The notes: a model not told the origin generated them from the sequence alone. Shown: positions 35,720 through 45,157, numbered from the stretch's first letter. The stretch is 64,000 nt of DNA from Pseudomonadota bacterium (GCA_030145845.1 JAIXHJ010000008.1:1-64000); one strand, 5' to 3'. Made by a program: numbers and translations.

Positions 35720-36368
35720 AGATGAACAACAGCTGCGTACCCAGTTATGCGAGACCTTAACGGCCGCCGGCTTCAGCTGCAGCTGTGTGGCAGATGGACG
35801 GGAAGGTTATTATCAGGCGTCCGAATATCCCTGGGATCTGGCGCTGATTGATCTGGGTCTGCCGCAGATGGATGGTATCGAACTGATCCGCCGGCTGCGG
35901 GCCGATGGTTGTGAATTCCCGTTGCTGATTCTGACCGCCCGCGGGGGCTGGAAATCGCGGGTGGAAGGCCTGGAAGCCGGTGCTGATGACTATATGGAAA
36001 AGCCCTTTCATCCACAGGAACTGCTGGCCCGGGCGAAGGCACTGCTGCGGCGGATTAATGGCCACAGTCAGGAGCTGGTCGCCGGTCCGCTGACTCTCGA
36101 CCTCAGTACCCAGCAGGTGATGCTGCAGGGCGAGCGGCTGGAGCTGACGGCTTACGAATACCGCATTCTGGATTATCTGCTGCGTCACCGTCATCAGGTG
36201 GTGTCAAAAGCCACGCTGACCGATTACCTGTACGAACAGGACTTTGACCGTGACAGCAATGTGATTGAAGTGCTGATGGGCCGGCTGCGTAAAAAACTGG
36301 CCCGGGCCGATGGCTTCAGCCCGATTCAGACACTGCGTGGCCGTGGCTACCAGTTTGTGCCGGACTGA
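35700..36368 (+). CDS. OmpR-family response regulator
   Basis: A 222-residue regulator. The receiver domain has Glu7/Asp8, phospho-acceptor Asp51 (ALIDLGLPQMDG), Thr79 and Lys101 (MEKPFHP). It is followed by a C-terminal winged helix (LTAYEYRILDYLL, VLMGRLRKKL, TLRGRGYQF). It resembles the PhoP/QseB/PmrA group. The start at 35700 follows AGAGAAGAAAG. It probably binds the 11-bp-spaced repeats at 35093 and thus controls its own operon. Confidence 0.95.
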   Translation: MKALIVEDEQQLRTQLCETLTAAGFSCSCVADGREGYYQASEYPWDLALIDLGLPQMDGIELIRRLRADGCEFPLLILTARGGWKSRVEGLEAGADDYMEKPFHPQELLARAKALLRRINGHSQELVAGPLTLDLSTQQVMLQGERLELTAYEYRILDYLLRHRHQVVSKATLTDYLYEQDFDRDSNVIEVLMGRLRKKLARADGFSPIQTLRGRGYQFVPD

Positions 36369-36370
36369 TC

Positions 36371-37738
36371 ATGCTGAATTCGCTGCGCGCCCGGATCCTG
36401 ATTTTTACCACCCTGCTGACAGCACTGCTGATGCTGGGGGTCGGTGTGTGGCTGTATCAGTCGTTTTTTTACGCCCAGCTCGACGGTCTGCAGGAACGGC
36501 TGAAACTGCACAGTTACAGCATCCTGTCGCTGGCCGATTTTCATCAGGATCAGGTGTGGGTGCCGGGGTATCTGCCGGAAGCGCGCCTCAATCAGAGCGG
36601 CAGCGGACTGTACGCGCGGATTCTGGGGCCGCAGCAGACACTGGTATGGCAGTCGGGATCTGCACAGCATGAGCCGCTGTTGCCGCTGGAGCAGCCGGCT
36701 GCGGGTGAGTGGCTGTTCAGTATGGCGACCCGGGGGGACGAGGAATATCTGCTCGCCCGCTATGGTGTCAGCTGGGATGTGGCACCGGGGCCGGAACCGG
36801 TGTACACCCTGCTGGTGGCCGAAAACCTGGCCCCGCTGCGTCTGCAGTTACGGGAATACGGCAACAGCCTGGCATTGGCGCTGCTGGTATTTACCGCACT
36901 GCTGTTGTTGATGCAGCTGCTGATTCTGCGCTGGGGACTGGCGCCGTTACGGCGGGTCAGTGCCGATCTGAAAAAACTGCAGCAGGGACAGCAGGCTGAT
37001 CTGAGTGGTCAGTATCCGCAGGAGCTGCAGCCTCTGACCTCGAACCTGAACCAGTTGCTGCAGTCAGAGCAGCAGCAGCGGGAGCGCTACCGGTACCGGC
37101 TGGCGGATCTGTCGCACAGCCTGAAAACGCCGCTGGCGGTGCTCACCGGTCTGCTGGGAAAAGACGCGCCGTCGGCGGCGGAACTGAGAGAAATGCGGCA
37201 TCAGGCCGGGCTGATGGATGAGCGTATCCGTTTTCAGCTGCAGCGGGCTGTCAGCCAGGCGTCGGCGCTGAGTATTCACCGTACCGACGTGGTGCCGGTG
37301 CTTGAATCCCTGATCCGGGCCATGCGCAAGGTTTATGCAGCGTCCGCGCCGGACATTCAGTTGCAGGCCGAAGCCGTCTGTTTCAGCGGTGACGATCAGG
37401 ATCTGATGGAAATTGCCGGCAACCTGCTGGATAACGCCTGCAAGTATGGGCATGGTATCGTCCGCGTCAGCTGCGGCCCGGCACCGTCAGGCTGGTTCCT
37501 GCAGGTGGAGGATAACGGCCCCGGTATTGCGGCCGAAGCCCGCGGGCAGGTGATCCGCCGAGGGGTGCGGCTGGATACGGTGGCGCCGGGGCAGGGACTC
37601 GGACTGGCTCTGGTGGCGGAACTGCTGAGCGTGCATCATGCCCGCCTGAGCATCTGTCAGTCAGAACTGGGTGGTGCCTGTTTGCGCATTGAATTTGAGG
37701 ACGCTGCAGCACAGCAGAAAAGGAAGCGGGAATCATGA
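36371..37738 (+). CDS. PhoQ/QseC-like sensor histidine kinase
   Basis: A 455-residue kinase. Transmembrane helices at about 9-29 and 168-187 flank a periplasmic sensor of about 135 residues, followed by HAMP-like linker, DHp with phospho-acceptor His249 (LADLSHSLKTPLAVL) and ATPase boxes NLLDNACKYG and VEDNGPGI. It starts 2 bases after the regulator stop and overlaps the next gene by ATGA. The signal is unknown; related kinases sense divalent cations or antimicrobial peptides. Confidence 0.95.
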   Translation: MLNSLRARILIFTTLLTALLMLGVGVWLYQSFFYAQLDGLQERLKLHSYSILSLADFHQDQVWVPGYLPEARLNQSGSGLYARILGPQQTLVWQSGSAQHEPLLPLEQPAAGEWLFSMATRGDEEYLLARYGVSWDVAPGPEPVYTLLVAENLAPLRLQLREYGNSLALALLVFTALLLLMQLLILRWGLAPLRRVSADLKKLQQGQQADLSGQYPQELQPLTSNLNQLLQSEQQQRERYRYRLADLSHSLKTPLAVLTGLLGKDAPSAAELREMRHQAGLMDERIRFQLQRAVSQASALSIHRTDVVPVLESLIRAMRKVYAASAPDIQLQAEAVCFSGDDQDLMEIAGNLLDNACKYGHGIVRVSCGPAPSGWFLQVEDNGPGIAAEARGQVIRRGVRLDTVAPGQGLGLALVAELLSVHHARLSICQSELGGACLRIEFEDAAAQQKRKRES

Positions 37739-38091
37739 TCAACACAGCAGGGGCAGCGCTGAAATATCTGCTGCCGGGAACGCTGGCTTTTGTTCTGGCC
37801 GCCTGTTCCAGTGTCACCATCAGGCCTTATGGTGGTGAAAAAGATACCTCAGTGCCGGATTATCAGGACAGCCGGCCCTTCTACCTGATGGCGCTGATCG
37901 GTGAGCATGAAGTGGACACCAGTGCCATCTGCGCTGAGCACCGGGTTATGCAGATGCAGGCGCTGACCAGTCTGTCAGACTGGCTGCTGACCATTGGCTC
38001 CCTGACTATCTATACACCGCGTACCGTCAAGGTCTGGTGTGACAAACCACGTGCCGCCGTGCTGCTGCCGGCGGGGGAGGGCGGACAGTGA
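37735..38091 (+). CDS. Bor-like lipoprotein 1
   Basis: A 118-residue lipoprotein with lipobox LAAC (Cys24). Its C-terminal half (DTSAICAEHRVMQMQ, then GSLTIYTPRTVKVWC) matches the Bor/Iss pattern: Cys after VDAAKI, a hydrophobic stretch with IYTP, and a final Cys. Bor of phage lambda is an outer-membrane lipoprotein linked to serum survival. It overlaps the kinase gene by 4 bases, which places it in the two-component operon. Confidence 0.75.
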   Translation: MINTAGAALKYLLPGTLAFVLAACSSVTIRPYGGEKDTSVPDYQDSRPFYLMALIGEHEVDTSAICAEHRVMQMQALTSLSDWLLTIGSLTIYTPRTVKVWCDKPRAAVLLPAGEGGQ

Positions 38092-38423
38092 TCCGGATGC
38101 TGCTGTTAAGCCTGCAGTTGCTGCTGCCGGGCTGTGCCACGGTACATTTCACGCATGATCTGCCGGCCGGACGGCAGCCGGCGGAACCACTGCCGGCAGT
38201 CTGGCACGACACCACCGTCGACGGCATGATTGAAATCAGCCCGCCACAGAACCTGTACGTTGCCTGTCAGGGTCGGCCCTGGCAGCAGGTGACGGTGGAA
38301 TACACCTTCAGTAATGGTCTCACCAGTGCAGCGGTGACCACCGTCGGTGGTTACTTTATTCCACTGCTCGGCTGGATCAGCCTCTATTCGCCATGGACGG
38401 TGCAGACGGTATGTGGTCGCTGA
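38088..38423 (+). CDS. Bor-like lipoprotein 2
   Basis: A 111-residue lipoprotein with lipobox LLPGC (Cys16). Like its upstream neighbour it has a Cys (YVACQGRPWQ), a hydrophobic stretch, the SLYSPWTVQTVC ending and the same length. The GTG start overlaps the first Bor-like gene (GTGA). The pair looks like a diverged tandem duplication. It is the last gene of the operon. Confidence 0.68.
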   Translation: MIRMLLLSLQLLLPGCATVHFTHDLPAGRQPAEPLPAVWHDTTVDGMIEISPPQNLYVACQGRPWQQVTVEYTFSNGLTSAAVTTVGGYFIPLLGWISLYSPWTVQTVCGR

Positions 38424-38546
38424 AGTCAGGGCTGGCCAATTATTGATCTGCCCTGTCCCCTCTGGTAGACTCCGCGCTCCTTTTTATCCGTAATTTGGCT
38501 GCAGGTGCGTATCCGTTACCCCTGACAGTGAAAAACGGACTCCTTG

Positions 38547-38568
38547 CCTTACCGGATGGGCCGGAAGG
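38547..38568 (+). promoter_or_regulatory. Candidate S6:S18-binding leader hairpin
   Basis: CCTT-A-CCGG, loop ATGGG, CCGG-AAGG forms a hairpin with a bulge just upstream of the rpsF ribosome-binding site. Many bacteria have an rpsF leader motif with a CCG element bound by the S6:S18 complex for autoregulation. Position and CCG fit, but the conserved consensus was not checked by covariance. Confidence 0.4.
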
Positions 38569-38591
38569 CTATAACCCATAAGGAGCTGACA

Positions 38592-39020
38592 ATGCGTCAC
38601 TACGAAATCGTTTTTCTGGTGCATCCGGATCAAAGCGAACAGGTACCTGCGATGGTTGAGCGTTACACGTCTGCCATTGAAGGTGCTGACGGCAAAATCC
38701 ACCGTTTCGAAGACTGGGGCCGCCGCCATCTGGCTTACCCGATCAACGACGTTCACAAAGCCCACTACATCCTGATGAATGTTGAATGTACTCAGGAAGT
38801 TCTGGACGAACTGACCACCAACTTCCGTTACAACGACGCTGTTCTGCGTAACCTGGTGATCCGTCGTGATGAAGCTGTGACTGAAATGTCTCCGATCAAA
38901 GCAGCTGAAAGCCGCGAAGATCGTCGTCGCGCTGAGCGTTCTGAAGAGAAAGCTGAAAAAGCTGACGATCAGAACGAAGAAGAAACAGCAGAAGAATCTG
39001 CTGAAGACAACGCTGAATAA
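38592..39020 (+). CDS. rpsF: 30S ribosomal protein S6
   Basis: A 142-residue S6 with the usual N-terminus ([18 protein letters not shown]) and RRHLAYPI-type core. The acidic Glu/Asp-rich tail ([14 protein letters not shown]) is longer than in E. coli before modification. The start at 38592 follows AAGGAGCTGACA. It begins the rpsF-rpsR-DUF2232-rplI-dnaB cluster. S6 pairs with S18 on the 30S platform. Confidence 0.97.
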   Translation: MRHYEIVFLVHPDQSEQVPAMVERYTSAIEGADGKIHRFEDWGRRHLAYPINDVHKAHYILMNVECTQEVLDELTTNFRYNDAVLRNLVIRRDEAVTEMSPIKAAESREDRRRAERSEEKAEKADDQNEEETAEESAEDNAE

Positions 39021-39034
39021 GAGAGGACACAGTC

Positions 39035-39265
39035 ATGGCACGTTTTTTCCGTCGTCGTAAGTTCTGCCGTTTCACCGCTGAAGGCGTGAAAGAGATCGAC
39101 TACAAAGATCTGGACACCCTGAAAGGTTACATCACTGAAACCGGCAAAATCGTACCAAGCCGTATCACTGGTACCCGTGCAAAATATCAGCGTCAGCTGT
39201 CTACTGCGATCAAGCGTGCGCGCTATATCGCTCTGCTGCCATACACTGATCAGCACGACAACTGA
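39035..39265 (+). CDS. rpsR: 30S ribosomal protein S18
   Basis: A 76-residue basic protein ([47 protein letters not shown]) of normal length. It lies 14 bases after rpsF, preceded by AGAGAGGACACAGTC. It binds S6 and 16S rRNA. Confidence 0.98.
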   Translation: MARFFRRRKFCRFTAEGVKEIDYKDLDTLKGYITETGKIVPSRITGTRAKYQRQLSTAIKRARYIALLPYTDQHDN

Positions 39266-39299
39266 GTTTTCTGTCTGACTGCGTCGTCATTACGACGTT

Positions 39300-39412
39300 A
39301 AAAGTGGTCTCGAAATGCTCACTGGTTTTACCAGAACGCCTGAACAGGCGGCCCGAAGGGGGAGCGAAGCGAATATTTACAACACGTAAACTCCGCTTTC
39401 CCGACCACTTTT
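39300..39412. repeat. Inverted-repeat-bounded element between rpsR and DUF2232
   Basis: The 219-base gap carries AAAAGTGGTC at 39300-39309 and its exact complement at 39403-39412. Between them are a small stem (TTTAC-AACAC-GTAAA, 39376-39390) and GGGGGAGCGAAGC. It could be a small dispersed repeat (MITE or REP-like) or a structured leader of the downstream gene. There is no coding capacity. Confidence 0.45.
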
Positions 39413-39484
39413 GCCTTGTCCTGACTTCCTCGTTTACGCCAGAAAGTTCAGGTTGATGATGCGGACGGATAAAGAACTTATTTT

Positions 39485-40345
39485 ATGAAAGCACTGGCAC
39501 AATGGGCAATGACAGGACGCTGGCAGGCAACTGCGGCGGCCGGCCTGAGTCTCGCGGTGCCACTGTTGTTCTGGATCGGAGCAGCAGTGCTGGCGCTGGT
39601 TATCCTGCGTCAGGGCTTTCGTGACGGGGGGCGGGTTGTTCTCTGGTCGTTACTGCCGGCGGTTGCCTGGCTGGCGGCCGGTGATCCGACTCCCCTGCTG
39701 GTTGCTGTGGGTACCAGCCTCGCAGCCATCGTATTGCGTCAGCTGATCCGTCTTGATCTGGCGGTGATGACAGCGGGCGTACTGGGGATTGTGGCGTATC
39801 TGATTCTGCCGCTGTTGTTGTCTGAGGTGTTGCCTCAGGTCGAACAGGCAAGTCAGAACGCTGTGACTGAAGCACTGCAGAGTAATCCGCAGCTGCTGGC
39901 TGAACTGCAGCCTATGGTCGGCCCCATGATCAGCGGAGTACTGGCTGCTCTGCATGTGCTGGTGGTGATTTTGTGTCTGTTACTGGGACGCTACTGGCAG
40001 AGTGCTCTGTATAATCCTGGCGGTTTTGGTCAGGAATTTAAACAGCTGCGCCTGCCGCTGGCTTACAGTCTGCCCGTGTTACTGGTCAGTCTGGCAGCCG
40101 GACAGCTGCAGCCTGAACTGGCAGGGGTGACACCGGTTTTATCGGTGCCACTGATGATTGCCGGTCTGGCGTTGTTCCATGGTCTTGTGGCTAAGTCACG
40201 GGCCAGTTCGAACTGGATGGTGCTGGTTTATCTGGCATTGGTTGTGTTCGGGCCTTACATGTACACATTACTAATTTTCGGCGCGTTGCTGGACAGTATT
40301 TTTAACCTCCGCGCGCGACTAAAAGACACGGCAGGCGGTCAATAA
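39485..40345 (+). CDS. DUF2232 (YybS-like) membrane protein
   Basis: A 286-residue protein with about eight transmembrane helices, of the family usually found between rpsR and rplI in gammaproteobacteria and in Bacillus (YybS). Its function is unknown. The gene position and length are as expected for the family, which supports the call. Confidence 0.88.
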   Translation: MKALAQWAMTGRWQATAAAGLSLAVPLLFWIGAAVLALVILRQGFRDGGRVVLWSLLPAVAWLAAGDPTPLLVAVGTSLAAIVLRQLIRLDLAVMTAGVLGIVAYLILPLLLSEVLPQVEQASQNAVTEALQSNPQLLAELQPMVGPMISGVLAALHVLVVILCLLLGRYWQSALYNPGGFGQEFKQLRLPLAYSLPVLLVSLAAGQLQPELAGVTPVLSVPLMIAGLALFHGLVAKSRASSNWMVLVYLALVVFGPYMYTLLIFGALLDSIFNLRARLKDTAGGQ

Positions 40346-40380
40346 CACAACGCCGCAGGCCCTGTAATGAGGATTTTGAC

Positions 40381-40830
40381 ATGCAAATTATTCTGTTAGA
40401 AAAAGTAGACAACCTGGGCGCTCTGGGTGATTCCGTTAACGTACGTCCTGGTTATGCCCGTAACTACCTGTTCCCGCAGGGTAAAGCGGTACCGGCAACC
40501 AAAGCAAACGTTGCTGAATTTGAAGCCCGTCGTGCTGAACTGGAAGCTCAGGCTGCTGCCAAACTGGCGGATGCTGAAGGCCGTAAAGCGAAAATCGAAG
40601 AAATCGAGCTGTCCGTTGCGGTTAAAGCCGGTGAAGACGGTAAACTGTTCGGTTCTCTGGGTAACCGTGACATCGCTGACCTGGTTTCTGAAGCCGGTGT
40701 TGAAGTGACCAAATCCGAAGTCCGTCTGCCGGAAGGTCCGATCCGTGCTATTGGTGAATACGACGTTGCGATTCACCTGCACCCTGAAGTTAACGCTGTA
40801 CTGAAGCTGCACGTTGTTGCTGAAGACTAA
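40381..40830 (+). CDS. rplI: 50S ribosomal protein L9
   Basis: A 149-residue L9 with the N-terminal rRNA-binding domain ([36 protein letters not shown]), a long central helix and the C-terminal domain ([14 protein letters not shown]). It lies 35 bases after the DUF2232 gene and ends before a strong terminator. Confidence 0.98.
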   Translation: MQIILLEKVDNLGALGDSVNVRPGYARNYLFPQGKAVPATKANVAEFEARRAELEAQAAAKLADAEGRKAKIEEIELSVAVKAGEDGKLFGSLGNRDIADLVSEAGVEVTKSEVRLPEGPIRAIGEYDVAIHLHPEVNAVLKLHVVAED

Positions 40831-40876
40831 GCGTTAATTGCCATGGCCGCCGAACTGGCAGGCCTGAGCAGAATAA

Positions 40877-40911
40877 GGCACTATTAGCGGCTTGCTGATA
40901 GTGCCTTTTTT
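40877..40911 (+). terminator. Terminator after rplI
   Basis: GGCACTAT, a 13-base loop and ATAGTGCC are followed by TTTTTT, 46 bases after the rplI stop. It separates the ribosomal genes from dnaB. Confidence 0.88.
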
Positions 40912-40939
40912 GTAAGTCCGGACGGATGGATCTCCCTGC

Positions 40940-42328
40940 ATGAGTGACGATTACGACAGCGAACAGACGCCGCATACCTCCCGAACCCCGCCGCATTCCG
41001 TAGAAGCTGAACAGTCCGTACTGGGCTCGCTGATGCTGGACGAGCGTGCCTGGGAAACGGTTTCTGAACTGTTGCAGGACAACGATTTCTACCGTCACGA
41101 TCACCGCCTGATTTTCCGTGCCATCCGCCATCTGGTGGATCAGGAACAGCCGCTGGACGTGGTCACGGTTGCCGAAGAACTGGAAGAACGCAGCCAGCTG
41201 GAAAAAGCCGGTGGCGCGGCTTACCTGAGCCGCCTGGTCGATATGACGCCATCGATCGACAACTGTGCGGCGTATGGCGAAATTGTGCGTGAACGGTCGC
41301 AGCAGCGGGCGCTGATCGAAGCGGCCGGCGAAATTATGCAACGCGCCTACGAGCCGGAAGGCGACAGCTCGTTGACACTGGTATCCGACGCCGAAAAAGC
41401 CATTGCCCTGATTGCCGAAGGTAACCGTAAGGATGGTGGTCCGCAGCGGGTGGCGCCGATCCTGAAGAACACGCTGGATCAGCTCGACCAGATGTTCAAC
41501 CAGCCGGAAGGCCTGACCGGTCTGACCACCGGCTTCAATGAAATTGATAACCGCACCTCGGGTCTGCAGAAAGCCGACCTGGTGATTGTTGCGGCGCGTC
41601 CGTCGATGGGTAAAACCACCTTCTCCATGAATCTGGTGGAAAACGCGCTGCTGGCCACCAAACGCCCGTGTCTGGTGTTCTCCATGGAGATGCCGTCAGA
41701 ATCCATCGTGATGCGTATGCTGTCCTCCATCGGCAAGATTGATCAGACCCGTATCCGTTCCGGCAAGCTGATTGATGAAGACTGGCCGAAGCTGTCCGCG
41801 GCAGTGAATATGCTCAAGGATCTGCCGCTGTATATTGATGACACGCCGGCACTGACACCGCAGGAAATGCGCGCCCGGGCACGTAAGGTATACCGCGAAA
41901 ACGACAACGATCTGGCCATGATCATGGTCGATTACCTGCAGCTGATGCGGGTGTCCGGCAAGAGTGAAGGGCGGACGCAGGAAATTTCAGAAATTTCGCG
42001 CTCGCTGAAGGCCATTGCCAAAGAATTTGAGTGCCCGATGATCGCCCTGTCACAGCTGAACCGCTCACTTGAACAACGGCCGAACAAACGTCCGGTCATG
42101 TCCGATCTGCGGGAATCCGGCGCCATTGAGCAGGACGCGGATATTATTCAGTTCATTTACCGTGACGAAGTGTATAACGAAGATTCGCCGGACAAGGGTG
42201 TGGCCGAAATTATTACCGGTAAACACCGTAACGGTCCGATTGGTACGGACCGGCTGGCGTTTATCGGTAAATACACGCGCTTCGAGAATTTAGCGCATGG
42301 GTATGAGGGTGGTGACGACGAGTACTGA
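40940..42328 (+). CDS. dnaB: Replicative DNA helicase DnaB
   Basis: A 462-residue hexameric 5'-3' helicase. The N-terminal collar domain (PPHSVEAEQSVLGSLMLD) is followed by the RecA-like ATPase with Walker A RPSMGKTTF, Walker B IMVDYLQLM and ALSQLNRSLE/RKP-type motif DLRESGAIEQDAD. It has the normal length and no intein. A weak ribosome-binding site precedes ATG 40940. Two primosome-type genes lie 17 kb downstream. Confidence 0.97.
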   Translation: MSDDYDSEQTPHTSRTPPHSVEAEQSVLGSLMLDERAWETVSELLQDNDFYRHDHRLIFRAIRHLVDQEQPLDVVTVAEELEERSQLEKAGGAAYLSRLVDMTPSIDNCAAYGEIVRERSQQRALIEAAGEIMQRAYEPEGDSSLTLVSDAEKAIALIAEGNRKDGGPQRVAPILKNTLDQLDQMFNQPEGLTGLTTGFNEIDNRTSGLQKADLVIVAARPSMGKTTFSMNLVENALLATKRPCLVFSMEMPSESIVMRMLSSIGKIDQTRIRSGKLIDEDWPKLSAAVNMLKDLPLYIDDTPALTPQEMRARARKVYRENDNDLAMIMVDYLQLMRVSGKSEGRTQEISEISRSLKAIAKEFECPMIALSQLNRSLEQRPNKRPVMSDLRESGAIEQDADIIQFIYRDEVYNEDSPDKGVAEIITGKHRNGPIGTDRLAFIGKYTRFENLAHGYEGGDDEY

Positions 42329-42510
42329 GCGACGCTGTTAACACGGTCGGCGTTACCATCGCTTCGTTAACAATGGCGGCCCCGGCAACGGGTTACCCGC
42401 CGTCGCCTGGCCGCGGTGTCATCCGGTGGCATAAGCCGCAGTTGCCCTGAGCAAACCGAATTTAAAAATGTCCGGCAGATTCTGTTACCGGGCAGTCAGC
42501 AGGAAAAATT

Positions 42511-43146
42511 ATGAATTTCACCCCCGAACTTCCTTTTGCTGGTGGCCGTGTGCGGCCGCTGCACTATGACGATGTGGATGCATTGTTCGCGATTTATCAG
42601 CAGCCGGAAATCCCCGGCCAGCGTGTGCTGGATAACAAAGATAACCTGACCCGGATGGTGGATCTGTCGGTGCAGATGGCGGCCACCCAGCGCGGTATGA
42701 TGTGGCTGCTGGAGGTGGGAACGGACGGTCATTATGAAGTGCAGGGAATGGTCAGTGCCTACGACTGGCAGCCATCCCAGCTGCGCACCATGCTGCGTGT
42801 GGATGGTCTGCCGGCGCTGTCGCTGCAGCAACGTGCGGCAGCCTTGAAGGTGTGTATGGATTTTATGGCGACCAAGTATCACCTGCGTAACTTCGGTTAT
42901 CAGTGGATTGCCGGTCAGGATGACGCCCTGAAGGGAATGCTGGAAGAGGCTGGTTTTTCGCTGGCGGCGACGCTGCGTGATGGCTGGCGTACCGGTGAAA
43001 GCAGTTTCGCCGACGTACTGCAGTATCACCTGCTGCGCGGTGAACACAAGCCGGTGCCGGGTCGCCTGGGCGAGCAGGATAATCCGGGGCAGAATCTGGC
43101 TAAGTCGTTTAATAGCGGGCAAAACAATGGCGGAGGCGAAGCATGA
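42511..43146 (+). CDS. GNAT-like acetyltransferase 1
   Basis: A 211-residue protein with a divergent GNAT fold: an N-terminal VRPLHYDDVDALFAIYQQPE segment and a C-terminal half with RNFGYQWIAGQDDALKGMLEEAGF, where GNAT proteins carry the final beta-alpha unit. The acetyl-CoA loop is poorly conserved, so activity is uncertain. The start follows AGGAAAAATT. It overlaps the next GNAT gene by ATGA, so the two proteins may act together. Confidence 0.7.
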   Translation: MNFTPELPFAGGRVRPLHYDDVDALFAIYQQPEIPGQRVLDNKDNLTRMVDLSVQMAATQRGMMWLLEVGTDGHYEVQGMVSAYDWQPSQLRTMLRVDGLPALSLQQRAAALKVCMDFMATKYHLRNFGYQWIAGQDDALKGMLEEAGFSLAATLRDGWRTGESSFADVLQYHLLRGEHKPVPGRLGEQDNPGQNLAKSFNSGQNNGGGEA

Positions 43147-43679
43147 ACTGGAATTTTACCGCGGGTAATTTCAGCCTGCGTCTGCCGCTCACTGAGCAGG
43201 ATGGCGACGCCCTGTATGAACTGATGAGTGCGCAGTCGCGTGTGGATCACCTGCCACGTCTGGCGATGAGTGTGGAGGCCCAGGCACTGGATGAACTGCG
43301 CCGGGTAGCGATGCGTTTTGAAACCCGTGAAGCGGCTTTCTGGCTGGTGGAAGGCCTGTTTGATAAACAGCTGGTCGCGCGGGTGGGCATTTATAAAATT
43401 AACTGGATGCAGCTGTCTGCGCAGCTGCAGTGGGAGCTGGCGGATGCGGTTGATCTGCCGCTGATGCTGGAAGTTATTCCGCCGCTGCTGAATTTCGCTT
43501 TTGATGAGCTGAACCTGCACCGTCTGGAAATGCGCCTGCGCGCCGGCTCGCAACGCCATGAAGCATTGCTGCAGGGGCTGGGGTTTACCTTTGAAGGCGT
43601 ATTACCGGCACAGCTGGAATATGAAGATCAGAGCGTGGATCTGGCGGTCTGGAGTTACCTGTCGTCAGATCGTTGCTGA
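43143..43679 (+). CDS. GNAT-family acetyltransferase 2 (RimJ/RimL-like)
   Basis: A 178-residue protein. It has LRLPLTEQDGDALYEL near the start, a middle strand (VARVGIYKINW) and the RimJ/RimL-type end LLNFAFDELNLHRLEMRLRAGSQRHEALLQGLGFTFEG split over the last two motifs. It is coupled to the upstream paralog. The substrate is unknown. Confidence 0.8.
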   Translation: MNWNFTAGNFSLRLPLTEQDGDALYELMSAQSRVDHLPRLAMSVEAQALDELRRVAMRFETREAAFWLVEGLFDKQLVARVGIYKINWMQLSAQLQWELADAVDLPLMLEVIPPLLNFAFDELNLHRLEMRLRAGSQRHEALLQGLGFTFEGVLPAQLEYEDQSVDLAVWSYLSSDRC

Positions 43680-43688
43680 CGCCGCAGT

Positions 43689-43883
43689 TCAGGCGTCGTT
43701 TTCGCTGCGGACGGTGACTGTCAGCTCTCCGTCCGCCTCCTGGCAGACATGGATAATCATCGGCCGGCAGCAGATCTGACAGTCTTCTGTGTATTCTTCC
43801 CCGGCATCCTGCGGGTCAATCAGCAGGGTTTCTTTTTCCCCGCAATACGGACAATAAATCCGCCACTCGCTGCGTTCAGTCAT
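43689..43883 (-). CDS. CPXCG-motif cysteine-rich protein
   Basis: A 64-residue protein with a zinc-ribbon-like CPYCG (10-14) and CQICCRP (36-42) pair, matching the small CPXCG family found widely in gammaproteobacteria. The function is unknown. It overlaps the downstream binding-protein gene by 4 bases on the minus strand. Confidence 0.88.
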   Translation of the reverse strand: MTERSEWRIYCPYCGEKETLLIDPQDAGEEYTEDCQICCRPMIIHVCQEADGELTVTVRSENDA

Positions 43884-45010
43884 GGCGCCACCGGTGTCAG
43901 TAAGGCATCACGGAAGGCGGCATTATTCTGCGGATAGTGTGCCCGCTTGCCCAGCGTTCTGCTCAGGGCGGGAAAATTCAGCTGCGGCCACTGTGAGCGT
44001 TGCAGCAGAGGCTGATAGGTATCCAGATTGCCGCGCTGGATCAGTCCCATGTGATGCCTGACCGTGGCTTCTTCTGCCTGCGGGCCGTGGCCGTGGGAAT
44101 GGTCATAAATGACGGCCAGAGCCAGGGCACCGTCCATAAAATGTCCGCCGGCGGTGGCCAGCAGACGTCCGTCACGCACCGCCTGTATCCCCTCCGCTGA
44201 CCAGTCGATGCCGGTCAGCAGAATATCCTTACCCGGCTGCAGGCCGGCGTCAGCGGCAGCCCGGGCGGCGGCAATGGCCATGCTGTCACTGGCTGCCCAG
44301 ATCAGGCGTATCTGTGGATGACGCTGCAGCAGTGCGCTGGTCTGCCGGGCGGCGGTGGTGGCTGACCAGTTGGCGAATACTTCCTGTACCAGACTGGCCT
44401 GCTGGTGCGCCACGGCATCCCTCAGTCCTTTGCTGCGTTGCAATGACGCTGTGGTATCACGGTTGCCGTTAATGGCGGTGAGGAGCGGAATCCGGTCTGC
44501 AGACAAGGGCAGATGCTGGCTTTCACTGAGCAGCAAGGTGGCGTTGTCAAACCCGGCCTGATAATCATCCGGAATAATACGGGCGAGAAAATAGCGGTAT
44601 TTTTCCTGCGGCCGGCCGGTGCTGGCCAGGTCGGTCAGCGGAATATCGGTGTTGATAATCACGGAGTGAACGCCGGCAGCTTCCGCCATCTGCAGGATCT
44701 GGTCGCCCTGACCACGGTAATAGTTGTAAATCAGGTACTGCGGTGGCTGTGGCCGCTGCAGTACCTGACGGGCAACTTCTGTGGTGCGGAAGCGGTTGCC
44801 GTAGGCATGGATGATTTCCAGTTCGGTATTGAGCTGACGGGCGGCAATCTGCATAAAACCGCTCAGTTGATTCCAGAACGGATTGTCGGGCCCGGTAGGG
44901 AAAATGACGGTTACCCGGACCGGTTCATCGGCCTGGACCGTGGCTGATGGCAGGAAGAATAAAGCGGCGGCCAGGCAGAGGGTAAAACGTAATAACACAC
45001 TGACTGACAT
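43880..45010 (-). CDS. Periplasmic sugar-type substrate-binding protein, orphan
   Basis: A 376-residue type I periplasmic binding protein (LacI/RbsB-like). The signal peptide is about 1-26 (VLLRFTLCLAAALFFLPSATVQA), followed by VTVIFPTGPDNPFWNQLSGFMQ and a C-terminal lobe with IRLIWAASDSMAIAAARAA. The ATG at 45010 places the signal peptide correctly; the 45073 frame start does not. No permease or ATPase is nearby, so it may feed a sensor or a distant transporter. It follows the copper-receptor gene on the same strand but read in the opposite order, separated by a 147-base gap. Confidence 0.8.
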   Translation of the reverse strand: MSVSVLLRFTLCLAAALFFLPSATVQADEPVRVTVIFPTGPDNPFWNQLSGFMQIAARQLNTELEIIHAYGNRFRTTEVARQVLQRPQPPQYLIYNYYRGQGDQILQMAEAAGVHSVIINTDIPLTDLASTGRPQEKYRYFLARIIPDDYQAGFDNATLLLSESQHLPLSADRIPLLTAINGNRDTTASLQRSKGLRDAVAHQQASLVQEVFANWSATTAARQTSALLQRHPQIRLIWAASDSMAIAAARAAADAGLQPGKDILLTGIDWSAEGIQAVRDGRLLATAGGHFMDGALALAVIYDHSHGHGPQAEEATVRHHMGLIQRGNLDTYQPLLQRSQWPQLNFPALSRTLGKRAHYPQNNAAFRDALLTPVAP

Positions 45011-45157
45011 ATGAGGTCCGTTCCTGCTCTGGCCCGGCGGACAGGAAGGTGTTCCGGGCTGAGTTACGGACAATACTCATATTAATTTATGGGATCAACC
45101 GGCGCCGCAGGCCGTGCGGACTTTCCGGCCGGAAAGCCCGCTGCGGTCAGCGGTGTA

